37,668 nt of DNA from Candidatus Parcubacteria bacterium (GTDB lineage: Bacteria > Patescibacteriota > Minisyncoccia > UBA6257 > 2-01-FULL-56-20). The stretch lies in the NCBI GenBank assembly GCA_027355945.1, contig DAIEHA010000009.1:1-37668 (forward strand), read 5' to 3'. The position numbers and the translations under genes are program-made. This document shows, piece by piece, positions 30,910 through 37,668 of this stretch. Each line of letters begins with the position of its first letter. Positions within the stretch are counted from its first letter, which is position 1. Under the pieces are notes generated by a model. The model worked only from the letters and a program-made list of their open reading frames with translations, was not told the origin of the DNA and ran no database searches.

Positions 30910-30938
30910 TTGACTTATATTGTTTTGTTCCCTATAAT
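30910..30938 (+). promoter_or_regulatory. Strong promoter of the sigma4/HARE gene
   Basis: TTGACT (30910-30915), 17-nt spacer, TATAAT (30933-30938): the best-spaced promoter in the window. The start is near 30945 and the ATG at 30969, so this mRNA has a leader of about 24 nt. Confidence 0.85.
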
Positions 30939-30968
30939 AGAAACTATATATAAGATAACATCGTATCC

Positions 30969-32006
30969 ATGGCGTCCATTACGAAGCTCGTCAATGCAGC
31001 GGTGATAGGTCTGAGTCCTCGGCAGAAAGAAGTCATTTTTTCTCGTTTCGGGCTCGACGGAAATTCCCCCAAAGGAGGGCAGACTCTTGCTGCGATCGGC
31101 GAAACGCTTCACGTCACCCGCGAACGGGTGCGCCAGATCGAGAATGGGGCCATCACCATCATCAAGCGCAACATTTCCCGGAATTCCGATCTTGAATCGA
31201 TGCTCCGAAAGATCGCAGTATTCATCGAGGAAAAAGGGGGTATCGCCAAAAAGGAAGCCGTGGTCAAGTATGCCGCGACCCTCGCATCGGGCATCAAGGA
31301 GAACCATGTGGATTTTCTTGCGGATGCATCGGGAACCTTCCATCTTTACCGCGAAGATGATGCGTTCCATCCGTTCTATTACGTCACGGATCGCGACCTG
31401 AAGACGGCAAAGACCTTTGTTGAGGGATGGGTGGCATTCCTCAAGGGCCGCAAGGAAAAGGTTCTCATCGAATCCTATGCGGTGCAGCTCGCGGGCTTCC
31501 TCAGATCGAAGACGATGGCCCACGAGGTTGCGGAAAACTACCTTTCGATCTCGAAGCACATCCACCAGAACCCTTACGGCGATACGGGACTCCGTGAATG
31601 GCCCGAGATCAGCCCTTCGACCGTGCGCGATAAGATCTATCTTGTCCTCAAGAAGCGGGGAGAGCCGCTTCACTTCGAGGACATCGCGAAGCATATCAAC
31701 CTCGCCAAGTTCGATTCGGAAAAGGCACTTGCACCTACGGTCCACAACGAGCTCATCAAAGACCAGCGTTTCGTGCTCGTGGGACGGGGCCTTTATGGCC
31801 TGAAGGAGCATGGCTACGAACCCGGTACCGCACGGGAGGTGATCGCCAAGATCCTGAAGACGGAGGGCGCCATGAATACCGCAGAGGTGATGGAAGCGGT
31901 GAATCGCCAGCGGTTCTTCAAACCCAACACCATCCTGATCAATCTCCAGAACAGGAACTTCTTCGAACGGATGCCTGACGGAAAATATAAGGTCCGCGAA
32001 TCCTGA
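30969..32006 (+). CDS. Regulator with sigma-70 region 4 and HARE-HTH domains
   Basis: A 345-residue protein. The N-terminus is a sigma-70 region 4 type helix-turn-helix: LSPRQKEVIFSRFGLDG (residues 15-31), then LAAIGETLHVTRERVRQIEN. There is no sigma region 2, so it is not a full sigma factor. From about residue 215 a HARE-HTH domain like that of the RNA polymerase delta subunit can be seen (RDKIYLVLKKRGEPLHFEDI, then FVLVGRGLYGLKEHGY), and a second helical repeat follows (REVIAKILKTEGAMNTAEVM). It probably binds RNA polymerase or promoter DNA. Targets are unknown. A strong terminator follows. Confidence 0.85.
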   Translation: MASITKLVNAAVIGLSPRQKEVIFSRFGLDGNSPKGGQTLAAIGETLHVTRERVRQIENGAITIIKRNISRNSDLESMLRKIAVFIEEKGGIAKKEAVVKYAATLASGIKENHVDFLADASGTFHLYREDDAFHPFYYVTDRDLKTAKTFVEGWVAFLKGRKEKVLIESYAVQLAGFLRSKTMAHEVAENYLSISKHIHQNPYGDTGLREWPEISPSTVRDKIYLVLKKRGEPLHFEDIAKHINLAKFDSEKALAPTVHNELIKDQRFVLVGRGLYGLKEHGYEPGTAREVIAKILKTEGAMNTAEVMEAVNRQRFFKPNTILINLQNRNFFERMPDGKYKVRES

Positions 32007-32013
32007 CCCCCTG

Positions 32014-32042
32014 AAATATCCGCGCAGACGCGCGGATATTTT
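32014..32042 (+). terminator. Intrinsic terminator, touching the next promoter
   Basis: AAATATCCGCGC (32014-32025), loop AGAC, GCGCGGATATTT (32030-32041), 12 bp, ending in TTTT. The TG of the next extended -10 begins in its last T. Confidence 0.88.
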
Positions 32043-32050
32043 GTTATAAT
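32042..32050 (+). promoter_or_regulatory. Extended -10 promoter of the DUF8128-HEPN-ATPase operon (leaderless)
   Basis: TGT-TATAAT (TATAAT at 32045-32050) followed by 8 nt and the ATG at 32059. The place for a -35 box lies in the terminator stem and does not match the consensus. Confidence 0.62.
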
Positions 32051-32058
32051 CACCCTAT

Positions 32059-33411
32059 ATGGATATTGTGTGGGGCATTCTTCGTGAGACGGGGGTCGTG
32101 CTCTATTACACCTGGTGGATGTGGGTGTTCATTCTCCTGGGGCCGATCTTCGTGGAGGTGTGGCTTTTTTGGAAGCAAGAGACCTTCAAGCATGAGATCG
32201 ACTGGGTGCTTCTCGAGCTCCGCATGCCCCGCGAGGTGCGAAAAAGCCCCATGGCCATGGAACAGGTGCTTGCCGCGCTGTACGCCCTCCGCAATGCGCC
32301 GGGGGATTTCCAGGAGAAATATCTTTCCGGGGAGATCACTCGATGGTTCTCGCTCGAACTTGTGAGTATCGGCGGCGAGGTGCATTTCTACGTCCGCGCG
32401 GTGCGCGCCCAGAAAGACCTCATTGAAGCGGCATTCTTTTCGTATTATTCGGATGTGGAGGTGGTGGAGGTGGATGATTATGTGAAGAATCTTCCAGAGA
32501 CCATGACGGAGGCCTATGAGCAGGGCTATGAGCTCTGGGGGACCGAGCTCATTCTTGCGAAGAACGAGGCCTATCCCATCAAGAGCTATCTTGATTTCGA
32601 GGCGCCCGAGGAGGAGAAGCAGTACGATCCCATCTCCCTCTTCCTCGAGGTGCTTGGCAAGACCAAACGGGAGGAGTTCGTGGGGATCCAGTTCGAGATC
32701 GCACCCGCCGGCGACGAATGGAAGAGGCATGGTGCACATGTCGTGGAGGAGCTCCGTTCCAAGAAATCCGAAAAGGGACATGGACCCGGCGCTTCCATGG
32801 GCGTCGAATTCCCCCATATCCTTCCTACCTTCCCCGTGGAAAAGCATGACGGGAAGGAATCGAGCGAGTTCTCGAAGATGTTCATGCGGACCCCGGGAGA
32901 GACCGACGTCCTGAAGGCGGTGGAGGAAAACCTGTCCCAGGCCGCCTTTGAGACGGTCATACGGTTCATCTATCTTTCTCCGAAGCAGCTCTACACCGAC
33001 ACCTTTGCCCGCCGTGGCGTGATCGGCGCCTTCAATCAATACGCATCGAACGACCTCAATGCGTTCATACAGAACCCGGATATGAGCACCCGTGCGAAAG
33101 TATGGGCATGGCCCCATCTCTTTCCCGCCCGGCGCGTATATCTCCGCCGTGAGCGCATCCTCAGCTACTATCGCCATCGCGAGGTCCCGCCGCACGTTCC
33201 CATAGGGAAGTATTTCATGGGACGATTCCTGAACGGCGAGCACTCGAAGCATTTCATCCTTACGTGCCGTTCGCTCGCGACGCTGTTCCATCCGCCGACC
33301 TATCTCGTGCTCACTGCGCCGCACGTCCGCCGTATCGAGAGCCGCAAGGCGGGTCCACCCGCAGGGCTTCCGATCTATGGAGGGGAGGAGACCATAGAAA
33401 AATACCACTGA
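32059..33411 (+). CDS. DUF8128-like membrane-associated protein, first gene of the ATPase operon
   Basis: A 450-residue protein with one N-terminal membrane segment (about residues 10-38, rich in Trp) and a large soluble part, probably in the cytoplasm. Stretches like WFSLELVSIGGEVHFYVRAV and FVGIQFEIAP suggest beta-strands, and several helices follow. I believe it belongs to the CPR family called DUF8128; this is from memory and should be searched. No catalytic motif is seen. The next gene starts 4 nt after the stop and the ATPase 4 nt after that, so the three should work together at the membrane. Confidence 0.75.
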   Translation: MDIVWGILRETGVVLYYTWWMWVFILLGPIFVEVWLFWKQETFKHEIDWVLLELRMPREVRKSPMAMEQVLAALYALRNAPGDFQEKYLSGEITRWFSLELVSIGGEVHFYVRAVRAQKDLIEAAFFSYYSDVEVVEVDDYVKNLPETMTEAYEQGYELWGTELILAKNEAYPIKSYLDFEAPEEEKQYDPISLFLEVLGKTKREEFVGIQFEIAPAGDEWKRHGAHVVEELRSKKSEKGHGPGASMGVEFPHILPTFPVEKHDGKESSEFSKMFMRTPGETDVLKAVEENLSQAAFETVIRFIYLSPKQLYTDTFARRGVIGAFNQYASNDLNAFIQNPDMSTRAKVWAWPHLFPARRVYLRRERILSYYRHREVPPHVPIGKYFMGRFLNGEHSKHFILTCRSLATLFHPPTYLVLTAPHVRRIESRKAGPPAGLPIYGGEETIEKYH

Positions 33412-33415
33412 TCCA

Positions 33416-33940
33416 ATGCCGCAAACCTCGCTCGCCTCGACCCTCTGGGAGGTCTACGATATCATCGCCGGGATATTCATCATCTTCGATATCGCGCTCA
33501 TCATCGGTCTTGTGTATTCGCTTGTAAAATCATGGAAGTTCAGGCCCAGGTTCCATGCGAGCGATGCACATGATCATCCTGCAGCGGCCAAGGGGCCCCA
33601 CAAACCCACCATGCATGACGTGGTCATGCGGGAGCGCTGGAAGACCATCCTTGGAAAGTTCAACTCGGGAACCCCCGAAGCGGCGCGTCTTGCCATCATC
33701 GAGGCCGATGCACTCGTCGACACCGCCCTTAAGAACATGAGGATCGAAGGGGAGCACCTCGCAGACCGCCTTTCGAACCTCGAGGATGAGGATCTGAAGT
33801 CCATGCCGAAAATCTGGCGTGCGCACCGTGTGCGCAATGACCTCGTCCATACGCCGGGATTCGCCATTGCGCCGCATGATGCGGATCGGACCATGCAAGA
33901 CTACGAAGCATTCCTGAGGGAGATCAACGCAATCGAATAA
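33416..33940 (+). CDS. Membrane-anchored protein with a HEPN-like domain
   Basis: A 174-residue protein. One membrane segment covers about residues 15-37. A His-rich linker follows, then an all-helical domain from residue 66 on. Near its end is IWRAHRVRNDLVHTPG with R140-N141-D142-L143-V144-H145. This is the R-N-x3-H pattern of HEPN domains, and it is placed as in HEPN, before a last helix (ADRTMQDYEAFLREI). HEPN proteins are often RNases in defence or toxin systems, but some lack activity. I infer HEPN from motif and helix order only. It lies in a tight operon with the ATPase gene. Confidence 0.65.
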   Translation: MPQTSLASTLWEVYDIIAGIFIIFDIALIIGLVYSLVKSWKFRPRFHASDAHDHPAAAKGPHKPTMHDVVMRERWKTILGKFNSGTPEAARLAIIEADALVDTALKNMRIEGEHLADRLSNLEDEDLKSMPKIWRAHRVRNDLVHTPGFAIAPHDADRTMQDYEAFLREINAIE

Positions 33941-33944
33941 CATC

Positions 33945-35426
33945 ATGCCAAAACCCGGAAGGATCCAGATAATCAAATATGCGCCGCCGCCGCCCGAACT
34001 CCCCATATACGGTCAAGTGGACTCTGCCGAGGCGTCGTTCATAGGCCGCACGAATTACGTCGCCGCACTCGAGGAGAAGAAGTTCGTGTTCGGCATCAAA
34101 CGCGTGGACCGCAGGCGCCACCTTTACGTGATAGGGAAAAGCGGCGTCGGTAAGTCAAAACTGCTGGAGCTCCTCATCCGACAGGATATCGGCTATGAAT
34201 ACGGGCTCTGCCTGATGGATCCCCATGGCGACGTGATCGATGCGATACTCGATTTCATTCCCGAGGATAGGATCAAGGACGTTGTGATCATAGATCCCAC
34301 GGACCTCGATCATCCGGCATCATTCAATCCGCTCCAGAATATCGATCCGTCGTTCAAACATCAGCTTGCACAGGGGCTCATCGAGGTCATGGAAAAGCAG
34401 TTCGGCGCCAATTGGACCCCGCGCCTCGAACATGTATTCCGCTTCACCGTGCTCGCGCTGCTTGATTATCCCCACGCGACGATGCGGGGCATGATTTCGA
34501 TGCTCACCGACCGGAACTATCGTCAGAAGGTTGTCGAATATATCGATGACGACATGGTGAAGCGGTTCTGGGCGATCGAGTTCGCCGATTGGTCGGAGAA
34601 GTTCGATACCGATGCGATCATCCCGCTCGTGAACAAGCTCGGCCAGTTCCTGTCAGACCCGCTTCTGCGGAACATCTTCGGCCAGAGGGAGAACAAGATC
34701 AATCTTGAGGAGCTGATGAATCAAAAGAAGATCATCCTCATCAATCTCTCGAAGGGACGCCTCGGCGAGGAGAACGCATCCTTCCTTGGCGCGATGTTCA
34801 TCACGAAGATCAAACAGGCCGGCATGGCGCGCGCGGCGATCCCGCAGAAGGACCGCCATGATTTCTATCTTTACGTGGATGAGTTCCACAACCTTGTGAC
34901 GGAGACGTTCGAGAACATCCTTTCCGAGGCCCGCAAATACGGCCTTTGCCTCACTGTGGCGCACCAATATATGGGCCAGCTTATGCCGCGCGTCCAGATG
35001 GCCGTGCTCGGCAACGTGGGCAGCATCATCATATTCCGCGTCGGCGGGGAGGATGCCGTCCATCTGAAGCCGGAGATGGCGCCGATATTCGACGTGAAGG
35101 ACATGATCAACCTCGGCATGCAGGAGTTTTACATCAAAATGATGATCGACGGGGAGAGCTACGATCCATTTTCGGCGGAAACGCTCAAGGTCCTTGAGCC
35201 GCCGCACCGGTCATTCCGCAAAGAGATCATCGAGGAGTCGAGGCGCAAATATACCATTTCCGCCGATGCGGCGAAAAAGCTCATCCAAGAGGAAGAGGCG
35301 GGTATCCTGAGGAGCGCCCAGGAAAAAAGCATCATCATGGGAGGGAGGGGTTCCTCGCGGAACGCTTCCGGACCCGTCCATGGAAACGATGCGGGCATTG
35401 ACCAGCCTCCCGAGCCATTGATATGA
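33945..35426 (+). CDS. VirD4/HerA-like ATPase (type IV coupling protein type)
   Basis: A 493-residue P-loop ATPase of the FtsK-HerA superfamily. Walker A is G64-KSGVGKS-71, Walker B is in FYLYVDEFHN (near 311), and LMDPHGDVID, LINLSKGRLG and ARKYGLCLTVAHQYMGQL (sensor Gln region) are typical of VirD4/TraD-type coupling ATPases. There is no membrane segment, unlike most VirD4; the two proteins encoded upstream have one each and could anchor it. No relaxase or VirB4 is seen in the window. It may move DNA or protein across the membrane, or be an unknown motor. A short tail rich in Ser/Gly/Pro ends it. Confidence 0.9.
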   Translation: MPKPGRIQIIKYAPPPPELPIYGQVDSAEASFIGRTNYVAALEEKKFVFGIKRVDRRRHLYVIGKSGVGKSKLLELLIRQDIGYEYGLCLMDPHGDVIDAILDFIPEDRIKDVVIIDPTDLDHPASFNPLQNIDPSFKHQLAQGLIEVMEKQFGANWTPRLEHVFRFTVLALLDYPHATMRGMISMLTDRNYRQKVVEYIDDDMVKRFWAIEFADWSEKFDTDAIIPLVNKLGQFLSDPLLRNIFGQRENKINLEELMNQKKIILINLSKGRLGEENASFLGAMFITKIKQAGMARAAIPQKDRHDFYLYVDEFHNLVTETFENILSEARKYGLCLTVAHQYMGQLMPRVQMAVLGNVGSIIIFRVGGEDAVHLKPEMAPIFDVKDMINLGMQEFYIKMMIDGESYDPFSAETLKVLEPPHRSFRKEIIEESRRKYTISADAAKKLIQEEEAGILRSAQEKSIIMGGRGSSRNASGPVHGNDAGIDQPPEPLI

Positions 35427-35432
35427 TATAAC
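35424..35432 (+). promoter_or_regulatory. Weak extended -10 box before the small membrane protein
   Basis: TGA-TATAAC overlapping the ATPase stop codon; no -35 box. The ATG is at 35458. Confidence 0.3.
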
Positions 35433-35457
35433 TATCAACCCCTAACACACTTGCGCC

Positions 35458-35649
35458 ATGTTTGTATCCTGGTGGGTCATCGTTCTTGTGGGATTGGTGC
35501 TTATGTATCTCGTGATCATGAACGCGCATCTCCATAAGCGCGTGAAAAAGCTTGAAGCCGTCGTCCGCCGACTCGAAGGGGTGAGCGAGGAGGAGGTGAA
35601 GAAGCAGATCAAGGAAAGGATGACGCAATACGATGCCGGAGGAGATTGA
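35458..35649 (+). CDS. Small membrane protein with coiled coil, 63 residues
   Basis: Not assigned to a family. Residues about 4-21 form one membrane segment (WWVIVLVGLVLMYLVIM), followed by a charged helix with heptad-like spacing (HKRVKKLEAVVRRLEGV) and EEEVKKQIKERM. This is a typical small single-pass adaptor. It lies 31 nt after the ATPase and overlaps the next gene by 17 nt, so it could belong to either. GCGCC precedes the ATG. Confidence 0.75.
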   Translation: MFVSWWVIVLVGLVLMYLVIMNAHLHKRVKKLEAVVRRLEGVSEEEVKKQIKERMTQYDAGGD

Positions 35650-37438
35650 TGATGCGCCCGGCGAGTCGCGCGTGTGTGTGAATTGCGGCGATTCATTTGC
35701 CATCGGATCCGACGACCTCTCGTTCTACCGACGGATGAAAGTTCCGCCGCCCACCTTCTGTCCGGAATGTCGGATGAAGAGAAGGATGGTCTGGCGCAAT
35801 GAACGGACGCTTTATAGGAGGAAATGCGATGCTCCGGGGCATTCCGAGGAGGTCATCTCCGTCTTTTCGCCCGAAACGCCTTATGTGGTCTATGATCAAG
35901 CCGCGTGGTGGTCCGATGCGTGGGACCCTTTGGAACACGGGCAGGATATCGATCGTTCGGTACCGTTCTTCACGCAGTTCGGGAAGCTTCTTGCCACCAC
36001 GCCGCTTATCGCCGTCGTGAACGGTACGGCGACGCATACGGAGTATGCGAACCACGCATATGAAAGCAAGGATTGCTATCTTGTGACGGCAGCGTTGCGG
36101 AATGAGCACGTCTTGTATTCGAACCGTACGTCGAACAACCGCGATTCCTCCGATCTCTATCTCTGTGGAAAGATGGAAGGTTGCTATGAGGATGTGAATT
36201 GCGGGACCTCGTATAGACTTTCCTTCAGTGCGTTTTCCGAGGATTGCAGGGATTCCTCATTCCTTTATGATTGCAGGAACTGCGATCATTGCATCGGCTG
36301 CGTCGGACTCAGGAACAAATCGTACTATATCTTCAATGAACCCTGTTCCAAGGAGGATTTTGAGAGGCGCTCCCGCGAACTCCATCTTGGAAGTCATGCG
36401 GCCATCGAGGGGATCCGGGAGAAGCAGCGCCATCTGATGGCCTCGTTCCCACGGAAATATATGTATTCCTTCAAAACGACGGACGTGACGGGTGATATTG
36501 CGGGAGAGGCGAAGAACTGCCACTATTGTTTCGATGTGACGGGGATCCAGGATTCGAAATTCTGCGTGTGGGGAGGATTCAATATGAAGGATTCCTATGA
36601 TGGTTACGGGATGGGCGACAGCGCCGATCTTTTGTACGAGGTGGTGGACGTCGGCATCCAGGCGGCGAACGTGAGATTTTCGATCATCGCGTGGGGATGC
36701 CACGATGTGCAGTATTCCTATAATTGCCACGGCTCCTCGAATCTTTTCGGATGCGTCGGCCTAAGGAACAAGCAGTATTGCATCTTGAACAAGCAATATT
36801 CAAAAGAGGAGTACGAAACGCTCGTGCCCATGCTTATTGCGCATATGGATGCGGCACCGTATACGGATGCCCATGGCAGGAAGCATGGCTACGGTGAGTT
36901 CTTTCCCGAGGAACTATCGCCGTTCGCATACAACGAGACGGTCGCGCAGGAATATTTCCCTGTGACGCGGGACGAAGCCAAAATAAGGAACCATCGATGG
37001 AAGGAATCGGATGCGAAGCGGTATGTGATAACAATGGAATCGGCCGACATCCCGGATGATATCTCGCATGCCGACGCAGGCGCGATCGCCGATGCGATCC
37101 TTTCCTGTTCGCATGGCGGCGCATGCACGCATCAGTGCTCTCGCGCGTTCCGCATCATTCCGGATGAATTCGCGTTCCTCAAGAGGATGGGTCTCGCGCT
37201 GCCGCGACTGTGCCCCAATTGCCGACATTACGAACGCCTGGCGCAGCGGAATCCCTTGCAGCTATGGCACGGGAAATGCGCCTGCGCTGGGACCGCCTCC
37301 AAGGATGGGGCGCACATCAATTCAGCAGCGCATTCCCACGGCAAGGATGCATGCCCGAACGAGTTCGAGACGTCCTATGCGCCCGATCGCCCCGAGATCG
37401 TCTATTGCGAGCAATGCTATAACAGCGAGATCGCCTGA
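35633..37438 (+). CDS. Zinc-module protein with Cys/Tyr/Asn-rich repeat core
   Basis: A 601-residue protein of unknown function. The N-terminal module (residues about 13-66) has C15-x2-C18, C43-x2-C46 and C65 in CVNCGDSF, PPPTFCPECRMKRRM and YRRKCD. A similar module stands at the C-terminus (CTHQCSRAFRIIPDEFAFL, then LPRLCPNCRHYERLAQRN). Between them is a repeat core with many Cys, Tyr, Asp and Asn, compatible with a beta-helix; CIGCVGLRNKSYYIFNEPCS and LFGCVGLRNKQYCILNKQYS are two clear copies. There is no signal peptide. It overlaps the 63-residue gene and is followed by a paralogue after 9 nt. It may bind zinc or another metal, or act as a scaffold. Confidence 0.85.
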   Translation: MPEEIDDAPGESRVCVNCGDSFAIGSDDLSFYRRMKVPPPTFCPECRMKRRMVWRNERTLYRRKCDAPGHSEEVISVFSPETPYVVYDQAAWWSDAWDPLEHGQDIDRSVPFFTQFGKLLATTPLIAVVNGTATHTEYANHAYESKDCYLVTAALRNEHVLYSNRTSNNRDSSDLYLCGKMEGCYEDVNCGTSYRLSFSAFSEDCRDSSFLYDCRNCDHCIGCVGLRNKSYYIFNEPCSKEDFERRSRELHLGSHAAIEGIREKQRHLMASFPRKYMYSFKTTDVTGDIAGEAKNCHYCFDVTGIQDSKFCVWGGFNMKDSYDGYGMGDSADLLYEVVDVGIQAANVRFSIIAWGCHDVQYSYNCHGSSNLFGCVGLRNKQYCILNKQYSKEEYETLVPMLIAHMDAAPYTDAHGRKHGYGEFFPEELSPFAYNETVAQEYFPVTRDEAKIRNHRWKESDAKRYVITMESADIPDDISHADAGAIADAILSCSHGGACTHQCSRAFRIIPDEFAFLKRMGLALPRLCPNCRHYERLAQRNPLQLWHGKCACAGTASKDGAHINSAAHSHGKDACPNEFETSYAPDRPEIVYCEQCYNSEIA

Positions 37439-37447
37439 GACCCTTCC

Positions 37448-37668
37448 ATGAACGCCGAAGAAAGGACTTGTCAGAATTGCAAAACGGCGTTCACGATCGA
37501 ATCGGAGGATCTCTCATATTATGAGAATGTGAAGGTGCCGCCGCCGACGTTCTGCCCGGACTGCCGGCTGCAACGGCGGCTTGCGTTCATGAATCTCTCG
37601 AACCTTTACCGCAGGAAATGCGATCTTTGCAACAAGGAGGGGCTATCCATGTTCCACCCCTCTGCGCC
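37448..37668 (+). CDS. Second zinc-module protein, tandem paralogue (cut by window end)
   Basis: Only the first 73 codons are in the window. They repeat the N-terminal module of the previous gene: C8-x2-C11, C36-x2-C39, C58-x2-C61, with DLSYYENVKVPPPTFCPDCR and LYRRKCDLCNKEG. The previous protein has DLSFYRRMKVPPPTFCPECR in the same place. It keeps a full last CxxC where the first has CDAPG. The frame is open to the window end. It starts 9 nt after the previous stop with CCCTTCC before the ATG. Confidence 0.88.
   Translation, partial: MNAEERTCQNCKTAFTIESEDLSYYENVKVPPPTFCPDCRLQRRLAFMNLSNLYRRKCDLCNKEGLSMFHPSA

Noticed and set aside
32050-33408. A 452-codon minus-strand frame opposite the DUF8128-like gene
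   Set aside because: Almost the same ends as the plus-strand gene, but that gene has a promoter, a membrane segment and operon context; the minus frame has none.
1-37668. CRISPR array, insertion sequence or prophage
   Set aside because: No spaced direct repeats, transposase, integrase or phage structural genes were seen.

Overview
The window looks like a chromosome segment of a Patescibacteria (CPR) bacterium, most likely of the Parcubacteria/Paceibacteria. The reasons are a compact S10-spc ribosomal-protein operon without L30, single-copy housekeeping genes packed with short gaps, sigma-region-4/HARE-HTH and Cys-rich zinc-module proteins of a kind I associate with this group, and a 16S gene not followed by tRNA or 23S genes. 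The lineage call is inference from content; no search was run.

Layout. 1-163: 3' end of a 16S rRNA gene. 311-1035: a single-domain response regulator and L19. 1122-4493 (minus): a large secreted LCAT-like alpha/beta hydrolase. 4556-14890: strong promoter, a structured leader with a probable attenuator, then L3-L4-L23-L2-S19-L22-S3-L16-L29-S17-L14-L24-L5-S14-S8-L6-L18-S5-L15-SecY. 15214-17267: two tandem adenylate-kinase-like genes and methionine aminopeptidase. 17300-20660: a glycosyltransferase, GreA, lysyl-tRNA synthetase and a small cytidylyltransferase-like protein. 20661-23879 (minus): DNA polymerase III alpha. 23984-28043: five tRNA genes interleaved with a Nudix hydrolase, L33, a PQ-loop-like membrane protein, a beta-propeller protein and a site-2 protease. 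28107-30858: an unknown protein, SecD and SecF. 30969-35426: a sigma4/HARE regulator, then an apparent operon of a DUF8128-like membrane protein, a membrane-anchored protein with a HEPN-type motif, and a VirD4/HerA-like ATPase. 35458-37668: a small membrane/coiled-coil protein and two tandem zinc-module proteins, the last cut by the window end.

The main observation concerns translation initiation. The 16S gene keeps helix 45 and GGATCA but then reads ATTAAACTAC where the anti-Shine-Dalgarno CCTCC should be. In agreement, the ribosomal-protein genes lack Shine-Dalgarno sequences and have G-poor leaders ending in CC or ATC before ATG. Many first genes of transcription units have a -10 box only 6-9 nt before the ATG, which predicts leaderless mRNAs. 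Two genes start 1 and 5 nt after a tRNA, so tRNA processing would also produce nearly leaderless messages.

Other points worth a second look are the rplC leader, where a 9-bp antiterminator helix competes with an intrinsic terminator; the DUF8128-HEPN-ATPase cassette; and the tandem proteins built of zinc modules around a Cys/Tyr/Asn-rich repeat core.
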